Positions 57,046 through 64,000 of a stretch of DNA of 64,000 nucleotides are shown in pieces (within the stretch, counting starts at the first letter, position 1; the number at the start of each line of letters is the position of its first letter). The notes under the pieces were generated by a model. It made no database searches. It saw only the letters and a list, made by a program, of their open reading frames with translations, and was not told the DNA's origin. The translations under genes and the position numbers were made by a program. The stretch comes from JBBQWZ01 sp038210135 (GTDB taxonomy: Bacteria > Acidobacteriota > Terriglobia > Bryobacterales > Bryobacteraceae), in contig JBBQWZ010000005.1 of NCBI GenBank assembly GCA_038210135.1, positions 62,001 to 126,000 of the forward strand. The letters run 5' to 3'.

Positions 57046-59092
57046 CATCGGCCTCCTGATTCTCGGATTGAGTTTCGGCCAGCAGCCGCCGCAGCGCACC
57101 CGCGATCTCAAGTACGAAGAGGACAAGCCGGCGGCTCCGCCGGTTGCGATTCCGCGCAGCTACGCGCTGGTCATCGGAATTTCGAACTACAAGAAGCTCC
57201 CCGCGAAATCGCAACTCGACTTTCCGGAGCGCGATGCGCAGGCCATCTACTCCATCCTGATCAGCCCGGAAGGCGGCAACTTCCGTGCGGAGAATGTGCA
57301 TCGATTGTTCGGCGCCAAGGCGACGCTCGCAGGCATCCGCCACGAACTCGAAAACTGGCTGCCTTCCGTCGCCAAGTCCGACGATCGCGTGCTGATCTAC
57401 TTCGCGGGACACGGCTTCGTCCACCGCGAACGCGCGTATCTCGCGCCCTGGGATATCGATCCCAATCGCATCAGTGAAACCGGCTACGGCATGGACGCGC
57501 TCGGCAGCGTGATCGGATCGAAAATCAAAGCCAAGTGGAAAGTGTTGCTCACCGACTCCTGCCACTCGGGTGCGATTACGCCCGACATGTCGAATGATGA
57601 GGGAGCGAAAAAGCTCAATGAAAGCCTGCTTAAAGTCAACACATCGTTGTTCTCGCTCACTGCCAGCCGCGACCGTGAGCGTTCGTTCGAGAGCAAAGAT
57701 TGGGGCGGCGGTCACGGCATCTTTACCTATTACGTCGTTAAGGGGCTCGAAGGCGAGGCGGACGATTCGGGCGACGGCATCGTCACCGCCGACGAACTCG
57801 CCGACTACGTGCGCCGCAACGTTCGCGAAGTGACCAAGGGCGCGCAGAATCCAACTTCGGATCGCGGAAGCTTCGATCCCAACATGCTGCTCGCCTACGT
57901 TCCATCGATGGCGAAAGCCGGAACGCCGCCCGCTCCGAAGAACGGAACCTTCGTCATTGAAGTGAATATGGACGGCACGGAAGTGTTCGTCGATGGCAAG
58001 AGCGCGGGCATCGTGAGCAAAGGAACTCCGCTTCGCCTGCCTGGCCTGCTTCCCGGTTCGCACACGATTCAGGGCGTGAAAATGGGCTACGAGCCGGATG
58101 GGCCGCGCGAAGAAACCATCTACCCGGGCCAGGAATCGACCATTTCGATCAAGATCCTGATTGCGCGGCGGCGTACCAAGGCCGCCGTCGAACTCTTCGA
58201 CAAAGGGCTCGAATTTTACAACAAAGGCTTCGCGGAAAACTACAAGAAAGCCGTCGAGAACTTCGAGAAAGCGCTCGCGATCGATGGGAAATACAGTCAA
58301 GCCGCGCTGTATCTTGGCCGCGCGTACAATTCGCTTTTCGACGAGAAGAAATCTGAAGCGGCTTTCCGTAAGGCGATCGAGATCGATCCCGACTACACGG
58401 AAGCGCGAGTGAGCTTCGCTGGTATGCTCCTCGACACCGGCAATGTGGACGAATCGATCCGCCAGCTGAATCGCGCTTCCGACCGCGATCCGAAGAACGC
58501 GATGGCGCTGTATCTGCAAGCGCAGGCCTATCGCATGAAGGATCTGTATCCGCAATCGATCGATTCGGCGCGGCAGGCGATAGTACTAACGCCGAACAAC
58601 GGCGAGGCGCACCTCTGGCTCGCCGAAAGCTTGCGGCTCTCCGGTAAATGGCCCGACGCAAAGAGCGAGTACCTGGACTACCTTCGCCTTAGCGATTTCG
58701 ATTCCAAGCTGGCTGGCAAGATCAATTACTACGCCGTCGGCTTCCTGATCGGGATGGGCAAAAAGAAGCGCGCCGCGCAGACCGACACGTGGCGCGACAT
58801 GAGGAATCTAGCGTACTTCGGCCTTTGCGATTCCGAGCGGAAGCTAAAGAATTTCGACGCCGCCATCGCGTATTGCACGCGCGCCTTAAGTTACGATTCG
58901 ACGGACCCGTACTCGCACTACGCGCTCGGATTGTGTTTCGCGGCCAAAGCCAATGCCCAACAGTCGCGCGAACTGTTCGCCGCGGCGCGCAAGCACTTCC
59001 AATCTATGTTGGATATTAATTCGGACCTGGCGGAAGCCGAGTACGCGAAGAAAAACGTCAAGGCGATCGACGACCTGCTTCGCGGATCGTGA
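57020..59092 (+). CDS. Secreted caspase-family peptidase with PEGA domain and TPR tail
   Basis: 690 residues. The first 25 are a signal peptide. Residues about 47-295 are a caspase-like (C14) domain, with the catalytic His131 in YFAGHGF and Cys181 in LTDSCHSG. DDSGDGIVTADEL at about 248-260 resembles a calcium-binding EF loop, seen in several bacterial metacaspases. A PEGA-type beta domain spans about 310-378 (VFVDGKSAGIVSKGTPLRLPGLLPG). The rest is a TPR array of seven or so repeats (386-690). It should be periplasmic or surface-attached and may process partner proteins. Both catalytic residues are present, so activity is expected. Confidence 0.9.
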   Translation: MNSVWRISSIGLLILGLSFGQQPPQRTRDLKYEEDKPAAPPVAIPRSYALVIGISNYKKLPAKSQLDFPERDAQAIYSILISPEGGNFRAENVHRLFGAKATLAGIRHELENWLPSVAKSDDRVLIYFAGHGFVHRERAYLAPWDIDPNRISETGYGMDALGSVIGSKIKAKWKVLLTDSCHSGAITPDMSNDEGAKKLNESLLKVNTSLFSLTASRDRERSFESKDWGGGHGIFTYYVVKGLEGEADDSGDGIVTADELADYVRRNVREVTKGAQNPTSDRGSFDPNMLLAYVPSMAKAGTPPAPKNGTFVIEVNMDGTEVFVDGKSAGIVSKGTPLRLPGLLPGSHTIQGVKMGYEPDGPREETIYPGQESTISIKILIARRRTKAAVELFDKGLEFYNKGFAENYKKAVENFEKALAIDGKYSQAALYLGRAYNSLFDEKKSEAAFRKAIEIDPDYTEARVSFAGMLLDTGNVDESIRQLNRASDRDPKNAMALYLQAQAYRMKDLYPQSIDSARQAIVLTPNNGEAHLWLAESLRLSGKWPDAKSEYLDYLRLSDFDSKLAGKINYYAVGFLIGMGKKKRAAQTDTWRDMRNLAYFGLCDSERKLKNFDAAIAYCTRALSYDSTDPYSHYALGLCFAAKANAQQSRELFAAARKHFQSMLDINSDLAEAEYAKKNVKAIDDLLRGS

Positions 59093-59096
59093 GCGG

Positions 59097-60869
59097 CTAT
59101 GGCACGCTCGCTGGCTTCACGCGCCGCTTCGAAGCCTGCTCGAACGCGTACGCCGCCTTCAATAATGCCGGTTCGCTGCACGCCAGTCCAGTGAAGCTCA
59201 CGCCGAACGGGGCGGGCTGCGGTGTGAACCCTTGCGGAAACGCTCCGCCTTGCGTGTTCGGAACCATGCCGAACGGAACGATGACGGTCGGATAGCCGGG
59301 CTTCGCGGCGATCGATGCGCCGCTGGGACCAGGAAACAAGATCGCGTCCAGGCGATGCGTCTTCATCGCCTCATCGATCCCGTGAGTGCCGGCCAAGTCA
59401 ATATCCTTGGCGCGATCCGATTCGTAGCGCGCGCGGTCTCCCTCGACGCTCATCTCATCCGAAATATCCAACTGCGACTGGCCGAAGCGAATCGCGCCGC
59501 CATTGGTGTGCGTGATGTTCCACTCGCGGAGCGCGGTCAGCGATTTCACGGGAGCCGACGGACCGAGCGTCGCGAGCCAGGCGTTGAAGTCGCGCTTCAT
59601 TCCGTATTTCAAAACGACCGAACAATTCGCGTCCTTGCCGCGCGCGTTACCGAGTCCGCCGCACTGACCCCAGAGCAGGAAATTTTTATCCGGGTTCGTC
59701 GCGACCACGCTAGGAATATCAGCCGGATCGATGATCTCGGCGCCCTGCTGCTTCAGAATTTCGATCGCCTCCGTCATGACGCGTTTTTGTTCCGGCGTCA
59801 AGCCGCCGTCGAATCCGCCGCCGCCACGCCGTCCACCTGTGGGGGCAGTCGCTCCAACGCGTTGCGGCGGAGGAGCCGCGTCGTAAAAGAACGCGCGCGG
59901 AATCCCGATGCGCATCCCTTTCAATCCATCGACCTTCAGAAACGGTGTGTAATCGCGTCCCGGCGGCGGCGTACATTTCTTCGTTGCCGCATCGTTCGGA
60001 TCCGGCGACGCGCCTTCGAGTGCGCCCAGCAGAATCGCGGCGTCGGTCACAGTCTTCGCCATCGGACCCGCCGTATCCTGATCGGCCGTGATCGGAATCA
60101 CGCCGTACCGGCTGATGCGGCCGACGGTCGGCTTCACCGCAGCAAGCATGTTTTGATTCGCCGGACTCAGAATCGATCCTGATGTCTCCGTGCCGACGTT
60201 CGCCGCCCAGAAATTCGCCGCTGTCCCGACCCCCGAGCTCGATCCGCCTGTCGACAGCACGGGCCGCCCGTCATCGGAACCCTCGCGCGGATCTCGCCGC
60301 GGATCATACGGGTTATATCCGAATCCGCGCACGGCGTTGTAGTTCGCCGGCATCGGAGTCGGTCCACCCGCCACCCAGTTGGCAAGCTCCGAAAGGCCGG
60401 TCTTCGCTATGATCACCGCGCCTGAATCCCGCAGGTTCTTTACCAACGTCGCGTCGTACGGCGGCATGTAGCCTGCAAACGCAAGCGCGCCGCCGGTGGT
60501 CACGATGTCGTGCGTCAGAACGTTGTCCTTGAGCGCGATCGGAATTCCATGCAGCGGTCCGCGAATCCGTCCCTGCGCGCGCTCGCGATCGCGTTCGTCC
60601 GCTTCCGCGAGCACATTCGGATTCACCGTAATGATGCAATGTAGTTTGTCTTCATACATCCCGATCCTCGTCAAGTACGCGATCGCCAAGCCGCGCGAAG
60701 TCACCCGGCCTTGCTCGAGCGCCGCTCGCATTTCGGGGATGCCCGCCTCGACCACGTCGAACGGCTTCATCACGGTCGAGCCCACCGTACGCGGCTGCGC
60801 CCTCAAGCCCGCGGCCAGCGTCAAAACCAAAAACAACCATCGTAGGTGCAAAGCGTCAACCCCCTCCAT
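59097..60869 (-). CDS. Exported amidase-signature family protein
   Basis: 590 residues. The Ser-Ser-Lys triad is visible: the lysine in IPIALKDNVLT, and the glycine/serine loop GGSSSGVGTAANFWAANVGTETSGS. A signal peptide (LRWLFLVLTLAAGLRAQ) follows the start. The ATG at 60869 has no good ribosome site. A TTG at 60851, with GGAGG about 10 bases upstream, would begin exactly at the signal peptide and may be the true start. The enzyme hydrolyses amides in the periplasm; substrate unknown. It sits 38 bp downstream of a lipoprotein gene, with a palindrome in between. Confidence 0.88.
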   Translation of the reverse strand: MEGVDALHLRWLFLVLTLAAGLRAQPRTVGSTVMKPFDVVEAGIPEMRAALEQGRVTSRGLAIAYLTRIGMYEDKLHCIITVNPNVLAEADERDRERAQGRIRGPLHGIPIALKDNVLTHDIVTTGGALAFAGYMPPYDATLVKNLRDSGAVIIAKTGLSELANWVAGGPTPMPANYNAVRGFGYNPYDPRRDPREGSDDGRPVLSTGGSSSGVGTAANFWAANVGTETSGSILSPANQNMLAAVKPTVGRISRYGVIPITADQDTAGPMAKTVTDAAILLGALEGASPDPNDAATKKCTPPPGRDYTPFLKVDGLKGMRIGIPRAFFYDAAPPPQRVGATAPTGGRRGGGGFDGGLTPEQKRVMTEAIEILKQQGAEIIDPADIPSVVATNPDKNFLLWGQCGGLGNARGKDANCSVVLKYGMKRDFNAWLATLGPSAPVKSLTALREWNITHTNGGAIRFGQSQLDISDEMSVEGDRARYESDRAKDIDLAGTHGIDEAMKTHRLDAILFPGPSGASIAAKPGYPTVIVPFGMVPNTQGGAFPQGFTPQPAPFGVSFTGLACSEPALLKAAYAFEQASKRRVKPASVP

Positions 60870-60883
60870 CGCGAACGGATCAG

Positions 60884-60898
60884 TAGAGTAATACTCTA
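60884..60898. promoter_or_regulatory. Perfect 15-bp palindrome (operator candidate)
   Basis: TAGAGTA-A-TACTCTA is fully symmetric around 60891. It lies 15 bp upstream of the amidase ATG, in the 38-bp gap after the lipoprotein stop. The placement over the promoter region suggests a repressor site of the homodimer type. No cognate regulator gene is near. Confidence 0.55.
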
Positions 60899-60907
60899 AC
60901 GCGAGTG

Positions 60908-62008
60908 CTATTTCGGATGCGCCTTCAGCCACGTTTCGAGTGTCCGAACGGTCCAGCGTTTGTCGTCGAGCCATTCGCGACTATGCTTCTTGCCGCTGAC
61001 GAAATACGCGAGTTTCGCGCAATCTTCGTCGATCGCGCTGCCCTGGTGAACCGGCATGCGATCGACATCCACGCACGCACGCACCCAGCGCGGCCTTACG
61101 TCGAAATTCTTTTTCTCCGCGATGTGCCAGATCGCGGTGCTGAGCGCGCCAAACTGGATGGGATACAGATATTTCGGCTCGTTGATGTGCTTGTCCGGCG
61201 TCTGCCAAAGCTCCCACAAGTAGTCGTCAATCCAGGCGTCCGTATGGATGTTGAGCATCGAGCCTAGCTCCAGCCGTCCATGGTCCTCGCCATCCTCGTA
61301 GTAGTCGCGGATCTCTTTTCGAATTTCTGGATCGCCGGTCGATAGAAGGTTCATCACCAACATCTCGCGATAGTCGCTCGAATCGGGTCGCAACTGCTTT
61401 TTCAGCTCGCGCATCATTTGTTTCAGGCGCGGCTGAACGCGGATCGCCATTTCCGGCGTGAGCGACGAGAGGCAGGCTTCGCGAATTTTTGCGTCGGGGC
61501 TGTCCATCAGTTTTTCGACGACCGCCTCGATCCCTGGGTATTTCGAAATTGCCCCCGCGCGAATCGCGGCGGCCAACGTTTTCATATCGCTGGATTCCAG
61601 GCCCTTTTTGATGAGATCCGGACGCTTGCCGGCCCAATCCGGATGAAGTTCCAGCACCCGGAAGCCACCGACCATCACGGCCCACGCATCGACGTCTTTC
61701 GTCTCAGTGATGAACTTCAAACGGAGCTGATCCGCGTTGTCGCTGCGCAGAATTAACAGCAAGTGCGCGGCGTTGCGGCGTTTCTTCGACGACCAATTCG
61801 TAGACGCCTCCACCAATTCCGGAACGTCTGCCTCTGTGATCGGCCCGTGCATCTTTAGGGCCTCGCTCGACCCGCGATCGTCGTAGGCATTGAGAATGAT
61901 TTGCAGGAAGTACGACCGGAACGAATTCTCATCCGTCGGCAGCTTTGGCTTGGAATCGCAGCCGCTCAGCAGTACGCAGCCAAGAAGGAGTGTGACGATT
62001 TTCTTCAC
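60908..62008 (-). CDS. Lipoprotein with HEAT-like helical repeats
   Basis: 366 residues. MKKIVTLLLGCVLLSGCDSKP has a lipobox (LLSGC), so it is probably a lipid-anchored envelope protein. Most of the rest is helical, with repeats of about 30-40 residues such as SSDMKTLAAAIRAGAISKYPGIEAVVEKLMDSPDAKIREACLSSL that resemble HEAT/armadillo units. No catalytic motif. Its ATG overlaps the stop of the S4 gene by 4 bp. Role unknown. Confidence 0.78.
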   Translation of the reverse strand: MKKIVTLLLGCVLLSGCDSKPKLPTDENSFRSYFLQIILNAYDDRGSSEALKMHGPITEADVPELVEASTNWSSKKRRNAAHLLLILRSDNADQLRLKFITETKDVDAWAVMVGGFRVLELHPDWAGKRPDLIKKGLESSDMKTLAAAIRAGAISKYPGIEAVVEKLMDSPDAKIREACLSSLTPEMAIRVQPRLKQMMRELKKQLRPDSSDYREMLVMNLLSTGDPEIRKEIRDYYEDGEDHGRLELGSMLNIHTDAWIDDYLWELWQTPDKHINEPKYLYPIQFGALSTAIWHIAEKKNFDVRPRWVRACVDVDRMPVHQGSAIDEDCAKLAYFVSGKKHSREWLDDKRWTVRTLETWLKAHPK

Positions 62009-62379
62009 GACCGGCCTGTGAAGCGAATGATGCGCCGCCGGTCGCGCTTCGACGGCGTGGTTTCGCGCTCGAAAGACGGAAGCGCTTTTCGCTCCTCGGC
62101 AGCTTTCTGCCGCAATTGTATGCTGGCGTCGGTCTCCTTATAGAGTTGCTGAGCGACCGCCGCCGGACCGCGTGCGTCGCTGAGCCCCAGAACTTCGACC
62201 TGGAAATCACCGCCCTCGTTCTTGATCTGGAGCATGTCTCCAATCTTCACATCGCGCGCTGGTTTCGCACGGACGCCATTTGAATCAATCCGCCCCATAT
62301 CGCAAGCGCGCGTGGCGACCGAGCGGGTCTTAAAGAACCGCGCGGCCCAAAGCCACTTGTCAATTCGGACGCTCGTCAT
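62005..62379 (-). CDS. S4 RNA-binding domain protein (Hsp15/HslR-like)
   Basis: 124 residues from the ATG at 62379. VRIDKWLWAARFFKTRSVATRACDMGRIDSNGVRAKPARDVKIGDML is the S4 domain in the Hsp15 form, which binds free 50S subunits with stalled nascent chains. The C-terminal 45 residues are basic (SKRDRRRIIRFTGRS). An ATG 9 bp upstream (62388) is possible, but GGTGAG is then too close. The frame is open to 62778 without likely coding content. It heads a two-gene unit with the lipoprotein. Confidence 0.88.
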   Translation of the reverse strand: MTSVRIDKWLWAARFFKTRSVATRACDMGRIDSNGVRAKPARDVKIGDMLQIKNEGGDFQVEVLGLSDARGPAAVAQQLYKETDASIQLRQKAAEERKALPSFERETTPSKRDRRRIIRFTGRS

Positions 62380-62445
62380 GATATCCATTCTCACCCAGCC
62401 GGGAGCCGCTGGACCTATACTCTGAACATAAGGCGGCAGGATGGC

Positions 62446-62655
62446 TTGAAACGCCATGCCCGGCGCCAGGAATCCGATTGGAGGCCGCTGTGGCTCCCCG
62501 TTTTGAGCCGTGGAATGGTGTCCGCCCGCGCGTTGATCGCGGAGCACAAATTCTGGGACCCGCGCATGCGGGCCCGTCTCAAGACCATGCTCGACGCGAA
62601 GCAAGCCGGCCTGCATTCGCTGATCTTCGACGCCGGCGTCAAGCTCCATCCCTGA
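62446..62655 (+). CDS. Possible small protein (69 residues), function unknown
   Basis: Codons from the ATG at about 62515 onward use G or C in the third position almost without exception. The TTG at 62446 has AGGA about 5 bases before it; an internal ATG would give 46 residues. The peptide reads ALIAEHKFWDPRMRARLKTMLDAKQAGLHSLIFDAGVKLHP and looks helical and basic. It is divergent from the S4 gene and 14 bp upstream of the next secreted-protein gene. I recognise no family. Confidence 0.45.
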   Translation: MKRHARRQESDWRPLWLPVLSRGMVSARALIAEHKFWDPRMRARLKTMLDAKQAGLHSLIFDAGVKLHP

Positions 62656-62668
62656 ATTACGATAAGGC

Positions 62669-63163
62669 ATGCGCTTCGCTCTCCTGCTGATCTCGACGGG
62701 CCTGCTGCTGGCTGAATCGGTCGCGGGATTGAAGTGGACCTCACCGGAGGGTTGGACCAACCAAGGCTCGCGTCCCATGCGCGCCGCAACGTATTCCGTG
62801 CCCGGCGACGCCGAGTGCGTGGTCTACTTCTTCGGCGCATCGCAGGGCGGCACCGTCGAAGCGAATCTCGACCGCTGGAAGAGTCAGATGCAAACCGCGG
62901 ACGGCAAAACCGCCGACGCCAAAATCGCTAAACGTGCCGTCCGCGGCTTGCCCGTCAGTGCCATCGAGAGCACCGGAATCTACAACGGAGCAGCTGGACC
63001 TACCGCGACCGAGAAGATCATCAAGCCCGCGTACTCGCTGCTCGGAGCCATCATCGAAGGACCCGCCGGCAATATTTTTATCAAGTTCGCCGGACCCGCG
63101 AAATCCGTCGAAGCAAATCGCGCAAAATTCAACGCGCTTCTTGATTCGTTCGACAAACAGTAA
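62669..63163 (+). CDS. Small secreted protein of unknown function
   Basis: 164 residues. MRFALLLISTGLLLAESVAG is a signal peptide. The mature part reads LKWTSPEGWTNQGSRPMRAATYSVPGDAECVVYFFG, GGTVEANLDRWKSQM and AGNIFIKFAGPAKSVEANRAKFNALLDSF. It looks like a compact alpha/beta domain with an extended N-terminal strand. Similar small exported proteins occur in soil bacteria, but I can name no family. It precedes the MATE gene by 54 bp. Confidence 0.75.
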   Translation: MRFALLLISTGLLLAESVAGLKWTSPEGWTNQGSRPMRAATYSVPGDAECVVYFFGASQGGTVEANLDRWKSQMQTADGKTADAKIAKRAVRGLPVSAIESTGIYNGAAGPTATEKIIKPAYSLLGAIIEGPAGNIFIKFAGPAKSVEANRAKFNALLDSFDKQ

Positions 63164-63217
63164 TCCGCGCGCTCAAACCGACTACACTCATAGAGAACCC
63201 TCCTCGGCTTCTCGCGC

Positions 63218-64000
63218 ATGTCTCCCTCTGCTACCAATTCGACGCCCAAGCCATCCCTATGGGCGGCCATAAAGGAGTCGCTCGCGGGAACGCATCGCGA
63301 CTATACAGTGGGGCCGATTGGCCTGGCCATCACGCTGCTGGCGATTCCGATGGTGCTTGAGATGGCGATGGAATCGCTTTTCGCCATCGTGGATGTCTTC
63401 TTTGTAGCGAAGTTGGGTTCGGACGCCGTCGCCTCCGTGGGACTCACCGAATCCGTCATGACGCTGCTGTTCGCGGTCGGCATCGGACTCGCCGCCTCGA
63501 CGACCGCCATGGTGTCGCGCCGAATCGGTGAAAAGGATCCCGAAGCCGCCGCGGTCGCCACCGTGCAATCGATCGCGCTGGGCGTTTTCGTCGCTGCCAT
63601 CACCGGAACGCTCGGCTTTCTCTTCGCGCCCGATATCCTGCGCCTGATGGGCGCGTCCGATTCCGTCGTCCGAACCGGCACCGGCTTCACGCGCGCGGTC
63701 CTCGGCGGCAGCTTCACCGTGCTGATGCTATTTCTCATCAACGCGAGCTTCCGCGGAGCCGGCGATGCCGCTATCGCGCTGCGCGTGCTGATCCTTTCGA
63801 ACTCGATCAACATCCTGCTCAACCCCTGCCTGATTTTTGGTTTCGGGCCATTCCCGGCCCTCGGCGTCACCGGCTCCGGAATCGGCACCACGATCGGACG
63901 CGGCATCGGTGTGTTGTACGGCGTGTGGCGTCTCTATAAAGGAAGCGGACATCTCAAGATCCGGCGCGAGCATCTGGTGATCGTTCCCGAGGTGCTGTTG
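63218..64000 (+). CDS. MATE-family exporter (3' truncated by the window)
   Basis: The first 261 codons are seen, through to the last base. IGLAITLLAIPMVLEMAMESLFAIVDVFFVAKLGSDAVASVGL is the classic MATE helix 1-2 region, and GVTGSGIGTTIGRGIGVLYGVW lies near the end of the seen part. About seven helices are covered; the full protein would have twelve. MATE proteins export drugs or metabolites with sodium or proton coupling. The ATG at 63218 follows no strong ribosome site. Confidence 0.9.
   Translation, partial: MSPSATNSTPKPSLWAAIKESLAGTHRDYTVGPIGLAITLLAIPMVLEMAMESLFAIVDVFFVAKLGSDAVASVGLTESVMTLLFAVGIGLAASTTAMVSRRIGEKDPEAAAVATVQSIALGVFVAAITGTLGFLFAPDILRLMGASDSVVRTGTGFTRAVLGGSFTVLMLFLINASFRGAGDAAIALRVLILSNSINILLNPCLIFGFGPFPALGVTGSGIGTTIGRGIGVLYGVWRLYKGSGHLKIRREHLVIVPEVLL

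Overview
The window is GC-rich, densely coding bacterial chromosome with genes on both strands and short gaps. Gene content points to an Acidobacteriota of the Bryobacterales/Solibacter type. The evidence is a hopanoid operon, two secreted 3-keto-disaccharide hydrolase (DUF1080) proteins, secreted VOC and PIG-L proteins, Ig-repeat surface proteins, DUF4384/caspase genes, several toxin-antitoxin loci and a family of intergenic hairpin repeats. This placement is inferred from gene families, since no rRNA is present. No CRISPR array, prophage, transposase or integrase was seen.

Layout. 0-6.6 kb: end of a DUF1998-type helicase, rpiB, glyA, a GT4 glycosyltransferase, an XRE regulator, a zinc-ribbon/HTH protein behind a good promoter, a DUF1080 protein and tadA. 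6.8-11.5 kb: a four-gene MacAB-like export operon (two FtsX-type permeases, HlyD adaptor, ATPase) with a ParD-like antitoxin gene attached. 11.4-12.4 kb: a secreted PIG-L deacetylase and a one-helix membrane peptide. 12.5-21.0 kb: a minus-strand hopanoid operon, ispH, shc, hpnA, hpnG, two zinc dehydrogenases, hpnC, hpnD. hpnE and hpnH are not in the window. 21.2-22.7 kb: a MerR regulator facing a Cys-Cys-Pro-Phe protein across an operator-like region, and a histidine phosphatase. 22.9-24.5 kb: a membrane pseudokinase fused to a TonB C-terminal domain.

25-35 kb is a looser region. It holds hairpin repeats, a Tat-exported TPP enzyme behind a c-type cytochrome gene, HicB, a VapC/Phd pair, a double VOC protein, a radical SAM/SPASM enzyme, a broken LysR gene, GNAT, VanZ and a YtcJ-type amidohydrolase. 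35.3-39.3 kb: tRNA-Leu(UAA) and an amino-acid operon (APC permease, ornithine cyclodeaminase family, D-aminoacylase). 39.4-51 kb: DUF1080, rhamnulokinase, a SIS isomerase, a two-gene polysaccharide exporter, der, VapBC, typA with a clear terminator, an MFS pump, rsmD, an NTR/TIMP-like secreted protein and a VOC protein.

51.2-59.1 kb looks like a two-armed surface/signalling locus. Three minus-strand genes (Ig repeats, beta-propeller-like, Ig plus transmembrane) diverge from three plus-strand genes (two DUF4384 proteins and a secreted caspase-PEGA-TPR protein). 59-64 kb: a secreted amidase with a 15-bp palindrome at its promoter, a HEAT-like lipoprotein, an S4 RNA-binding protein, small unknown genes and the start of a MATE exporter.

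The strongest leads are the two dehydrogenases coupled to hpnG, the pseudokinase-TonB fusion, the Tat-exported TPP enzyme with a cytochrome, the covarying hairpin repeats and the caspase/DUF4384 locus.
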